Origin: Aequorivita sp.
GTDB lineage: Bacteria > Bacteroidota > Bacteroidia > Flavobacteriales > Flavobacteriaceae
DNA length: 5,847 bases
Reading direction: 5' to 3'
Assembly: GCA_002733915.1 (NCBI GenBank)
Contig: NVXN01000010.1
Span: forward strand, 70,558 to 76,404
Positions 1 through 5,847 of the stretch are shown piece by piece. Numbering within the stretch: the first letter of the stretch is position 1; every line of letters starts with the position of its first letter. The translations under genes and the position numbers were made by a program. The notes beneath the pieces were generated by a model that was not told the DNA's origin, searched no databases, and saw only the letters and a program-made list of their open reading frames with translations.

Positions 1-2
1 CA

Positions 3-341
3 AAAAAAAACAACGAAAAAATATGGGACACCACCACTCGCCGGTTGTTGCTTAACTTTTTAATACCATTGGTTACCGGTGGAATCTATATCATTATAAA
101 ACTCAACAGTCAACACTATGGCCTTACAGCTTCATTGATGCTTATCTTCTATGGGCTAGCACTTGTAAACGCTTCAAAATATACCATTGGAAATGTAAAA
201 TATCTGGGGTACGCCCAGATAATTATAGGATTGATTTGCGCAGCACTCCCCGGTTATGGATTGTGGTTCTGGCTTCTGGGCTTCGGGCTTTTCCATATTA
301 TTTACGGAAGTATAATGTATTTAAAAGAAAGAAAAGACTAA
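3..341 (+). CDS. Conserved multi-pass membrane protein of unknown function (5' partial)
   Basis: The reading frame is open from the first bases of the window (in-frame codon at 3-5) to the TAA at 339-341, so this is the C-terminal 112 residues of a longer protein. No ATG lies in this frame before the membrane segments; TTG 45 is a possible start only by default, and the residues before it (KIWDTTTRR) look like ordinary protein. Three to four hydrophobic stretches follow, with features such as IPLVTGGIYIIIK, IFYGLALVNASKYT and GLFHIIYGSIMY, and a short basic tail (KERKD). From memory, Bacteroidetes encode proteins of about 200 residues with this ending just before a winged-helix regulator; I know of no function. 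It should sit in the inner membrane. The next gene starts two bases after its stop, so the two are probably co-transcribed and translationally coupled. The frame is clear; the function is unknown. Confidence 0.8.
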   Translation, partial: KKNNEKIWDTTTRRLLLNFLIPLVTGGIYIIIKLNSQHYGLTASLMLIFYGLALVNASKYTIGNVKYLGYAQIIIGLICAALPGYGLWFWLLGFGLFHIIYGSIMYLKERKD

Positions 342-343
342 GC

Positions 344-643
344 GTGGGCATAATTGACAACATAAATAAATTATTCGACCATCGCATCCGGCTGGGTATT
401 ATGAGCATTCTTGTAGTAAATGAAGATGCAGATTTTAACCGGCTGAAAGAATTATTGGATGTTACCGATGGAAACTTGGCCAGCCATATAAAAGCTTTGG
501 AACAGGCCGAATATATATTGGTTGAAAAAAGTTTTGTGGGCAGAAAACCAAATACCAATTACATTATCACCAAACTTGGAAAAGCAGCATTCACAAAACA
601 TATTGACGCTTTGGAAAAACTGATTCAAAAACCAAAAAGCTAA
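344..643 (+). CDS. Small winged-helix transcriptional regulator (HTH_34/MarR-like)
   Basis: A 99-residue protein made of little more than one DNA-binding domain. After a short N-terminal helix (IIDNINKLFDHRIRLGIM, residues 3-20) comes a helix-turn-helix at about 31-58, with FNRLKELLDVTDGNLASHIK followed by ALEQAEYI. A wing follows at about 59-80, where VGRKPNTNYIITKLGK matches the usual G-R-P-x-T-x-Y-x-T-x-x-G pattern of this family. There is no ligand or receiver domain. I chose GTG 344 because the family usually begins with a residue just before GIIDNIN, and because the frame upstream of it overlaps the membrane-protein gene and reads as non-homologous sequence. The start lies two bases after the previous stop. 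The gene precedes a gap with a palindromic site, then a small membrane protein and CreD, so it most likely regulates them and perhaps itself. The domain call is firm; targets and signal are inferred. Confidence 0.9.
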   Translation: MGIIDNINKLFDHRIRLGIMSILVVNEDADFNRLKELLDVTDGNLASHIKALEQAEYILVEKSFVGRKPNTNYIITKLGKAAFTKHIDALEKLIQKPKS

Positions 644-663
644 AATATATTTTTTTACAAACC

Positions 664-686
664 TACTTTGAAAAACAAAGTACTTT
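664..686. promoter_or_regulatory. Candidate operator: inverted repeat plus overlapping palindrome
   Basis: TACTTTG (664-670) and CAAAGTA (676-682) form a perfect 7-bp inverted repeat around AAAAA. The right arm also belongs to a second perfect palindrome, AAAGTACTTT (677-686). This gives three ACTTT half-sites in the order forward, reverse, forward, the two forward copies 17 bases apart. The element lies 29 bases before the next ATG and 20 bases after the regulator gene, as expected for an operator of a dimeric winged-helix protein. No clear Bacteroidetes promoter (TTG plus TAnnTTTG) was found around it; TACTTTG resembles the -7 element with one base missing. The repeat is seen directly; its role is inferred. 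Confidence 0.55.
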
Positions 687-715
687 AAACTTGACTAACT
701 CTTAAAAAACAAATT

Positions 716-1030
716 ATGGAAACACACAAAATTGAATTTGGAAACAGTAAAAACAAAAGATTGATCGGCATTTTGATAGTTGTTGCAATCATATTGCTAA
801 TTCCTTTAATAGCGATGCAATTTACCGATGAAGTAAATTGGGATCTATTTGATTTTATAGTCATGGGTGGGCTTTTGTTGGGCACGGGACTAAGCTGCGA
901 AATCGTCCTGAGAATGGTAAAAAATACTACCCACCGCATTATCATCTGCGGTATAATTTTAATTATGCTCTTTCTGGTCTGGGCCGAACTTGCCGTCGGT
1001 ATTTTCGGGACACCTATTGCGGGCTCATAA
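716..1030 (+). CDS. Small three-helix membrane protein next to CreD
   Basis: A 104-residue protein with a polar N-terminus (METHKIEFGNSKNKR) and three hydrophobic segments at about 16-34, 46-66 and 75-97. The loop FTDEVNWDLFDF (36-47) is acidic and aromatic. The end, WAELAVGIFGTPIAGS, is distinctive. I recall close relatives in flavobacteria placed between a winged-helix regulator and CreD, but I know of no named domain or tested function. ATG 716 follows an A-rich stretch without a Shine-Dalgarno sequence, as is normal for this phylum. It is the first gene after the palindromic site and lies 29 bases before creD-like, with no terminator between them, so the two should be co-transcribed. Possible roles include a partner or small regulator of CreD, but the sequence does not show this. 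Confidence 0.85.
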   Translation: METHKIEFGNSKNKRLIGILIVVAIILLIPLIAMQFTDEVNWDLFDFIVMGGLLLGTGLSCEIVLRMVKNTTHRIIICGIILIMLFLVWAELAVGIFGTPIAGS

Positions 1031-1059
1031 ACATTTATAAACTTAAAATTCTTAAAATC

Positions 1060-2406
1060 ATGGAACAGAAAAAAGGTAGATTCAGCAATTGGATGCGCAA
1101 CTCGATCACCGCAAGAATGCTGGTGGTAGGATTTTTATTATTGGTATTATTGATTCCGTTAGAATTTGTAAAATCACTTATTGACGAAAGAGCCAACAGG
1201 CAAGAGGAAGTGGTTCGCGAAATAAATGAAAAATGGGGAAATGAAGTGCTGCTCTCCGGCCCCATTTTAAAAATTCCCTATAAAGTTATTTCCGAGGAAA
1301 AAATTTTCAATGAAAAAAACAGTTCCTATTACACAAAGACAAAGGAAAAAATTGAAAACGTTTATTTCTTTCCTGACAAACTGGATATTGTTTCACAAGT
1401 GGAAACGAAGCCGCTAAACAGGAGTATTTATGAATCGGTTGTTTATTCTGCAGCCATTGATGTAAGAGGGAAATTTCCTAAAATAGATTTTTCAGATACT
1501 GATATTTCCGAGGAAAATATTCTTTGGGAAAAAGCTACGGTTCTTATCAAAACTTCAAATTTGAAGGGAATAAAGATGACGCCAATAGTAAATTTAGCTT
1601 CGGAAATGCTCTCCATGATGCCGCAGTATTCCACGGAATATCTAAATACCATTCAAAGCAATTATATTCCCAACGCAAAAGAAATTTTTGCGGAGCCTCT
1701 TGCTTTTTCATTTGATTTAAAAATAAACGGCAGCGAAAGCCTAAAGTTTTTACCTATTGGAAAAGAAACGGATGCCACCATGAGATCAAACTGGCACTCC
1801 CCCAGTTTTGACGGTAATTTTTTACCCGAAGACACCGATAAGGAGATCAGCCAAGATGGATTTACCGCCAATTGGCGAATACTCCAAATAAACCGACAGT
1901 TTGAGCAGTCATTTTTTGGCCATTTGCCCGATCTTTCTGCTTCGGTATTTGGCACCAAACTTATAATTCCGGTGGACGAATACCAAAAGAGCGAGCGCAC
2001 TGCCAAATATGGATTTATGGTTATTGGATTGACGTTGCTAGTTTTTCTATTAATCCAGTTAGTGAGCAAAATTTACATCCACCCATTTCAATATGTAATG
2101 ATTGGTTTAGCGCTCGTAATGTTTTATACTTTATTAATATCAATTTCAGAGCACAGCAACTTTTTTAAGGCGTATGCTATCGCAGCATTCTCAGTACTTG
2201 CGCTTATAACGGTTTATTCCCGCGCCATTTTGAAAGGGTTCAAGTTTCCATTGCTTATCTGCGGTTCTTTGGCCTCCCTTTACGGCTTTATATATGTAAT
2301 AATCCAATTGGAAAACTATGCGCTTTTGGTGGGTAGTATCGGCCTGTTTTTAATATTGGCGATAATTATGTTCGCTTCACGAACAATTGATTGGAACAAT
2401 GAATGA
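1060..2406 (+). CDS. creD: CreD family inner-membrane protein
   Basis: A 448-residue protein, close to the length of E. coli CreD (about 450). One N-terminal membrane helix (about 19-36) is followed by the conserved stretch at 41-74, including the REINEKWG and LLSGPILKIPY motifs. A large periplasmic region (about 40-315) comes next, with NGSESLKFLPIGK (223-235), SNWHSPSFDGNFLP (243-256) and the PVDEY...ER..KYG junction (304-318). Five membrane helices follow at about 316-336, 343-363, 368-386, 395-415 and 420-438. The family signatures HPFQY, ISEH, ASLYGFIYV, LLVGSIGLF and SRTIDW lie in this part. In E. coli creD is controlled by the CreBC two-component system, and changes in it affect colicin tolerance and beta-lactam response; its biochemistry is unclear. 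Here no CreBC is visible and a one-domain regulator lies upstream. It ends seven bases before a hairpin terminator. The family call is firm; physiology in this organism is inferred. Confidence 0.93.
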   Translation: MEQKKGRFSNWMRNSITARMLVVGFLLLVLLIPLEFVKSLIDERANRQEEVVREINEKWGNEVLLSGPILKIPYKVISEEKIFNEKNSSYYTKTKEKIENVYFFPDKLDIVSQVETKPLNRSIYESVVYSAAIDVRGKFPKIDFSDTDISEENILWEKATVLIKTSNLKGIKMTPIVNLASEMLSMMPQYSTEYLNTIQSNYIPNAKEIFAEPLAFSFDLKINGSESLKFLPIGKETDATMRSNWHSPSFDGNFLPEDTDKEISQDGFTANWRILQINRQFEQSFFGHLPDLSASVFGTKLIIPVDEYQKSERTAKYGFMVIGLTLLVFLLIQLVSKIYIHPFQYVMIGLALVMFYTLLISISEHSNFFKAYAIAAFSVLALITVYSRAILKGFKFPLLICGSLASLYGFIYVIIQLENYALLVGSIGLFLILAIIMFASRTIDWNNE

Positions 2407-2413
2407 TTATTTT

Positions 2414-2467
2414 CTGATAGGGCGCAGTTATGTCCTTGACTGCGCTCTATCGGACATTCCTTTTTTT
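2414..2467 (+). terminator. Rho-independent-type terminator after creD
   Basis: Bases 2414-2428 pair with 2439-2453 in an unbroken 15-bp stem containing two G-U wobbles (2415:2452 and 2421:2446) and a GC-rich core, GCGCAGT/ACTGCGC. The loop has ten bases (2429-2438). Seven T residues follow at 2461-2467, with more T runs after. Because the wobbles are stable only in the + strand transcript, the hairpin fits termination of the creD unit. The T run begins seven bases after the stem, which is further than in a classic terminator, so efficiency is uncertain. Confidence 0.75.
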
Positions 2468-2481
2468 ACCTTTTTTATTAT

Positions 2482-2862
2482 ATGAAAAACTATTTAATCG
2501 CTTTTACAGTGCTTTTGTTTGGTGAGATCGCCATTGCGTATTTCCAATTCCATCCATTTATCAGAGGTTTTGTGGGAGACGTATTAGTGATACTTCTTCT
2601 CTATTCATTTTTAAAAATTTTTATACAAAACAACAATCATAAAACCGCTGTGTTTGTGCTGGCTTTCGCCTACTTTGTGGAATTGCTTCAGCTGTTTGGG
2701 CTTCCGGAAAAACTCAATATAAAGTCCGAAATAATGCTGATAATACTAGGCTCCGTTTTTGACTTATGGGACTTAGCAGCCTACACGATTGGCTTCTTTC
2801 TCATTCTATTAATCGAAAAACTTTCCAATAAAAATGAAGACATTAAAAACCATTCTCTTTAG
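2482..2862 (+). CDS. DUF2809 family membrane protein
   Basis: A 126-residue, very hydrophobic protein with about four membrane helices (roughly 4-20, 31-49, 54-72 and 96-112). It carries the DUF2809 pattern: FIRGFVGDVLVILLLYSF (26-43), then FAYFVELLQLFGL (62-74), then IILGSVFDLWDLAAYTIGF (87-105). The conserved charged residues within or next to membrane segments (D33, E67, D94, D97) are typical of the family. Its length is normal. No biochemical function is known to me. The start at ATG 2482 is the only sensible one and lies 14 bases after the T7 tract of the upstream terminator, so a transcript of its own would need a very short leader or readthrough from creD. Its 3' end overlaps the next gene by 29 bases, indicating coupling with the DUF1361 protein. 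Confidence 0.88.
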   Translation: MKNYLIAFTVLLFGEIAIAYFQFHPFIRGFVGDVLVILLLYSFLKIFIQNNNHKTAVFVLAFAYFVELLQLFGLPEKLNIKSEIMLIILGSVFDLWDLAAYTIGFFLILLIEKLSNKNEDIKNHSL

Positions 2863-3502
2863 TCGATTCAATGTGCTTTTTCCACTATTTGTGTTAGTGG
2901 TTTTAAGTATTTTTCTGCTTACAATTCGTTTAAAAATAACACATTCCTTTTTCTATCTTTTTTTGGCCTGGAATCTCTTCTTGGCAATGATCCCTTTTTT
3001 AATATCCAGCTATTTGATTTCAGCAAAACTTTTAAAAAAACCTGTTTTGTATTTAGTATTGACGGTTTGGCTATTGTTTCTGCCAAATGCTCCCTATTTG
3101 CTAACCGATTTTATCCATCTCCGCTTGAGTCCATTGGAATGGATTGGTTATGATAGTTTGATGCTTACGGTTTTTTCAGTTACAGGACTTTGTTTTTATA
3201 TAGTTTCAGTTAAAGAAATGAAACAATTTCTTTTTGCATTTTTCAATCAAAAAACAGTTTTAGTATTTCTAGCAGTCCTTCCCTTTTTGGTGAGTTTTGG
3301 AATGTATCTAGGACGGGTATTGCGTTGGAATTCCTGGGACATTCTTCACAACCCAGTCTCCCTTTTTGTTGATGTTTTTGAAATAATTACAGACCCTGTG
3401 GCAAATTATTCGGCTTGGACATTTACTCTTTCTTTAGGGCTGGTTATAAAATTTGCCTCTTGGTTTTTTGAAAATTTTATTTTTGATTATCTGCAAGATT
3501 GA
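2834..3502 (+). CDS. DUF1361 family membrane protein
   Basis: A 222-residue integral membrane protein with about six hydrophobic segments (roughly 13-32, 38-62, 72-90, 106-126, 142-162 and 194-213). The DUF1361 signatures are clear: YLFLAWNLFLAMIP (41-54), WLLFLPNAPYLLTDFIHL (79-96) and MYLGRVLRWNSWDIL (157-171). These polar and aromatic patches next to membrane helices (NAPY, TDF, GR..RWNSWD) are the conserved core of the family. Its function is unknown. ATG 2834 is chosen because the next in-frame ATG is within the second helix. This start lies inside the end of the DUF2809 gene, a 29-base overlap that points to translational coupling and joint expression. DUF1361 and DUF2809 may act together in the membrane, but that is an inference from arrangement alone. 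Confidence 0.9.
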   Translation: MKTLKTILFSRFNVLFPLFVLVVLSIFLLTIRLKITHSFFYLFLAWNLFLAMIPFLISSYLISAKLLKKPVLYLVLTVWLLFLPNAPYLLTDFIHLRLSPLEWIGYDSLMLTVFSVTGLCFYIVSVKEMKQFLFAFFNQKTVLVFLAVLPFLVSFGMYLGRVLRWNSWDILHNPVSLFVDVFEIITDPVANYSAWTFTLSLGLVIKFASWFFENFIFDYLQD

Positions 3503-3507
3503 GAATT

Positions 3508-3535
3508 TTGTAATTGTAATATTTATCCTATTTTG
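3508..3535 (+). promoter_or_regulatory. Weak candidate promoter for the DUF3857 genes
   Basis: TTG at 3508-3510 and TATTTTG at 3529-3535 are 18 bases apart and resemble the Bacteroidetes -33 (TTG) and -7 (TAnnTTTG) elements, with the -7 element one base short. It lies in the 55-base gap after DUF1361 and 22 bases before the chosen DUF3857 start. In AT-rich DNA such matches arise by chance, and readthrough from the upstream pair is just as possible. Confidence 0.25.
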
Positions 3536-3557
3536 CGGCACAATTAACAGTGTCTTT

Positions 3558-5525
3558 ATGTTTTTACGAGTCATATTTTTACTTACCCTTTTTATTTCAT
3601 TTCATTCTCTTCATTCCCAAGAACGCCAAACAGCCATATTTGGGCGTCTCCTCCCAAATGATATTTCTTTAAAAGTTTATGAAAAGGATTCTACGGCAGC
3701 AGCCGTTGTTTTATATGAACAAGGTTATTATTACTATGATGCCGTTGGTGACTATATTAAATTAATAAAAGAAGTACACAGAAAAATAAAAGTTTTTGAT
3801 TCAAAAAAATTTGAGGGAGGCACTGTTGATATTCCATTGTTTTTCTCAGATGAAACAAGTGAAAAATTAGCTGGATATAGCGGATGGACCCATAATGGAA
3901 AAGCTAAATCAAAAGTTGATGCTGATGCTGTGTTTATAACTTCCGATCCTGAAATTGGCAAAGTTTTTAGGATGGTTTTTCCAAATGTGAAGGATGGTAG
4001 CATCATTGAATATGTTTATAAAATTGAATCTCCATTTCTTTTTAATTTTTACGGATGGGAATTTCAAGGAGAACTTCCAAAAATTTACAGTGAATTTTTA
4101 TTTAAAATACCTATAGCTTTTCAATTTAACAATGTACTTTATGGCAATCAAAAACTTTACTTAAACAAATCCGAGGTTGTCGGTGATTGTTTACAAACAA
4201 CTTACAATACTGAAATTATTAGATGTCCGATGACCTTATATGCTATGAAGGACGTTCCCGCTTTTAAAATGGAAGATTATATGCTTTCACCAAAAAATTA
4301 TATTGCTCGGGTAGAATTTGAACCTAAAGAAATTCATACTGCTTCTGGTTGGAGTAAAACGAAAAAATTTTCAACGGAATGGAAAGATGTCGATAAGCTT
4401 CTAAAAAAAGGAGATATTGGAGATCAGCTAAATAAAACAAGTTATTTTAAAAAACGTCTACCAGATTCAATTCTTTCAAAAACCGATATGCCTGATAAGG
4501 CAAAAGCAATTTACAGTTTCATTAAAGACCATTATACTTGGGATGGCAGCTATTATAGTTCAGAAACAGAGGTAAAAGATGCTTTTGATGAAAGAAAAGG
4601 AAGTGTCCCAGAAATTAATCTTTCCCTTATTAATGCTTTGGAAGCTGCAGGCCTTGATGCAAAATTGATGTTACTTTCAACAAGACAAAATGGACTGCCC
4701 ACAGAACTTTACCCAGTACTCACCAAATTCAATTACACTGTAGCTGTACTTACAATTGAAAATAAAACCTATTTACTGGACGCCACAGACAAACAAGCTC
4801 CTTTTGGAGTCATTCCCTTTCGGGCGCTCAATATGCAAGGTCGCGTAATGGATTTTAAAAACGGAAGCTATTGGATGCCCATTGAACCCTTTGAAAAAAA
4901 TATCCATTACGTAAATGCGCAAATAACTGCAGCGGCCGACGGTACTTTTTCAGGAAAAGTAAGCCAGGCAAATTATGGATACATAGCATTGGAAAAAAGA
5001 AATACCATTGAAGATGAAACCCTGCAGGGGTACATAAAAGATAAACTAAATGAAAAAGCGGGAATAGAAATTACGGATTATCAAGTAGATGACATTGAAA
5101 AAATTGAACAACCCCTTAAGGAAAGTTACGCTATATCCATTGATCCAGAAATAGTAGGCGATAAAGTAATCCTGAATCCTTTCTTCCATAAAACCTATAT
5201 TACTGAAAATCCTTTTAAAATGGAAGCGCGCAGCTACCCCATGGATTTCGGTTTTCCGTTTACGAATACATATTTAATTTCAATAGATTTGGGTGAAGTA
5301 TATGAAATTGAACAACTTCCTAAAAGCAGAAGCATAAAACTTCCTAATGAAGATGGCGAATGCTCAGTCACCTACGTTTCAGAGGGCAGCCAACTAAATA
5401 TACGTTTTAATATGAAGCTTAATGCCTATCGGTTTCCCTCAGATGCATACCATTCCTTAAAAGAATATTTTGGCACTATGGTAACCATGCTGAAAGAAGA
5501 ATCAATCGTTTTAAATAAAATATAG
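3558..5525 (+). CDS. Secreted DUF3857 / transglutaminase-like protein (first of tandem pair)
   Basis: A 655-residue exported protein. ATG 3558 gives a clean signal peptide (MFLRVIFLLTLFISFHSLHS, cleavage likely before Q21). The frame is open back to 3453, but that longer start adds a second hydrophobic stretch and overlaps DUF1361. The DUF3857 domain spans about 45-250, with VVLYEQGYYYYDA (50-62), LIKEVHRKIKV (69-79), FPNVKDGSIIEYVY (141-154) and DVPAFKMEDYM (232-242). A transglutaminase-like domain follows at about 311-425: a helix KAKAIYSFIKDHYTWDG, then KGSVPEINLSLINALEAAGLDAKLMLLSTR (347-376), FNYTVA (391-396) and YLLDATD (405-411). The C-terminal 230 residues are beta-rich and match DUF3858-type ends. 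The usual Cys position in G-x-C is V350 and the usual His position is N392; only D408 fits the triad, so catalysis is unlikely. It probably acts in the periplasm or at the outer membrane. Its function is unknown. Confidence 0.92.
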   Translation: MFLRVIFLLTLFISFHSLHSQERQTAIFGRLLPNDISLKVYEKDSTAAAVVLYEQGYYYYDAVGDYIKLIKEVHRKIKVFDSKKFEGGTVDIPLFFSDETSEKLAGYSGWTHNGKAKSKVDADAVFITSDPEIGKVFRMVFPNVKDGSIIEYVYKIESPFLFNFYGWEFQGELPKIYSEFLFKIPIAFQFNNVLYGNQKLYLNKSEVVGDCLQTTYNTEIIRCPMTLYAMKDVPAFKMEDYMLSPKNYIARVEFEPKEIHTASGWSKTKKFSTEWKDVDKLLKKGDIGDQLNKTSYFKKRLPDSILSKTDMPDKAKAIYSFIKDHYTWDGSYYSSETEVKDAFDERKGSVPEINLSLINALEAAGLDAKLMLLSTRQNGLPTELYPVLTKFNYTVAVLTIENKTYLLDATDKQAPFGVIPFRALNMQGRVMDFKNGSYWMPIEPFEKNIHYVNAQITAAADGTFSGKVSQANYGYIALEKRNTIEDETLQGYIKDKLNEKAGIEITDYQVDDIEKIEQPLKESYAISIDPEIVGDKVILNPFFHKTYITENPFKMEARSYPMDFGFPFTNTYLISIDLGEVYEIEQLPKSRSIKLPNEDGECSVTYVSEGSQLNIRFNMKLNAYRFPSDAYHSLKEYFGTMVTMLKEESIVLNKI

Positions 5526-5526
5526 A

Positions 5527-5847
5527 ATGACAGTAAAACAGTTAAATTTAATTTGCCTTTTATTTCTTGTATCGCTTTGCTATTCGCAACAACAACCCCC
5601 ACACACCTTTGGGGAACCCCTACCAGAAGAATTCGCCCTGACCAGCTATTCCTTAGACCCAGAAGCCAATGGCGTAGTGCTTTATGAAAGGGGAAACTAC
5701 ACAGTAGATGCTGCCGATGGTTACATCAGGCTAATCAAGGAAGTTCATAGAAAAATCAAGGTATTGCACGCCAAAAATTTTGAATTTGATCATGTGGAAA
5801 TTCCATACTATCGTGAAAACAATGTAAAGGAAAATATTAAAAATCTT
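5527..5847 (+). CDS. Second secreted DUF3857 protein, 3' truncated by window end
   Basis: The frame from ATG 5527 stays open to the last base, giving 107 residues of a protein that continues beyond the window. A signal peptide is visible (MTVKQLNLICLLFLVSLCYS, cleavage likely before Q21; VSLC has Leu before the Cys and is a poor lipobox). The DUF3857 start follows, with VVLYERGNY (50-58), DGYIRLIKEVHRKIKV (64-79) and VEIPYY (90-95). It aligns to the preceding gene without gaps from residue 1, with 37 identities over residues 21-100. Only one base (5526) separates it from the previous stop, so it is in the same operon and probably coupled. G+C over 5581-5820 is about 43 percent, clearly above the first half of its neighbour. 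Whether it keeps the transglutaminase-like and C-terminal domains cannot be seen. Confidence 0.9.
   Translation, partial: MTVKQLNLICLLFLVSLCYSQQQPPHTFGEPLPEEFALTSYSLDPEANGVVLYERGNYTVDAADGYIRLIKEVHRKIKVLHAKNFEFDHVEIPYYRENNVKENIKNL

Noticed and set aside
45..50. TTG codons at 45 and 48 as the start of the first membrane protein
   Set aside because: The frame is open to the window edge and the residues before TTG 45 look coding, so a start outside the window is more likely.
236..343. Upstream extension of the regulator frame to ATG 236
   Set aside because: It lies wholly within the preceding membrane-protein gene and its residues resemble nothing in the winged-helix family, whereas GTG 344 fits the family start.
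298..945. Minus-strand open frames opposite the regulator and the three-helix protein
   Set aside because: They mirror coding sequence on the + strand and show no family features.
1524..1715. Short + strand frame inside creD
   Set aside because: It is an out-of-frame shadow of creD with no conserved content.
1035..2069. Open frames on the minus strand opposite creD
   Set aside because: They lie antisense to a well-conserved gene, have no recognisable motifs and no starts with supporting context.
3453..3557. 35-residue N-terminal extension of the DUF3857 protein
   Set aside because: It overlaps the DUF1361 gene, adds a second hydrophobic stretch before a complete signal peptide, and breaks the residue-for-residue alignment with the tandem paralog.
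3752..4006. Minus-strand open frame opposite the DUF3857 domain
   Set aside because: It is antisense to conserved DUF3857 motifs and has no features of its own.
5554..5582. Lipoprotein signal in the second DUF3857 protein
   Set aside because: The candidate VSLC has Leu directly before Cys, where Gly, Ala or Ser is expected; cleavage at YS/Q, as in the paralog, fits better.

Overview
The window looks like chromosomal DNA of a Flavobacteriaceae-type Bacteroidetes. It is AT-rich, all genes lie on the + strand, starts are preceded by A-rich stretches rather than Shine-Dalgarno sequences, and it contains families typical of that phylum (a CreD-like protein next to a one-domain winged-helix regulator, and secreted DUF3857 proteins). 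Assignments rest on recognising sequence motifs by eye; no search was run.

Region 1 (1-2406) is a CreD-type module. It starts with the C-terminal 112 residues of a multi-pass membrane protein whose start lies before the window. Two bases later comes a 99-residue winged-helix regulator that starts at GTG 344. A 72-base gap (644-715) carries a perfect 7+7 inverted repeat and a second overlapping palindrome, the best operator candidate here. Then come a 104-residue three-helix membrane protein and a 448-residue CreD family inner-membrane protein. The simplest reading is that the small regulator controls the last two genes and perhaps itself. No CreB/CreC two-component pair is visible. A 15-bp hairpin with a T-run after it (2414-2467) closes the unit.

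Region 2 (2482-3502) holds two small integral membrane proteins, DUF2809 and DUF1361, overlapping by 29 bases and so probably co-translated. Neither has a known biochemical role.

Region 3 (3558-5847) holds two tandem secreted DUF3857 proteins. The first is complete (655 residues): signal peptide, DUF3857, transglutaminase-like fold and C-terminal beta-rich domain. The second starts one base after the first stops and runs off the window. The two align without a gap from their starts, with 37 identities in 80 positions after the signal peptides, so they are tandem paralogs. The transglutaminase-like domain of the first appears to lack the catalytic Cys and His, so it is more likely a binding or structural module than an enzyme.

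No tRNA, rRNA, CRISPR array, insertion sequence or convincing minus-strand gene was seen. No intergenic stretch exceeds 75 bases. I found no clearly new defence or mobile system; the most notable items are the regulator/operator/CreD module, the tandem DUF3857 pair and the degenerate transglutaminase site.
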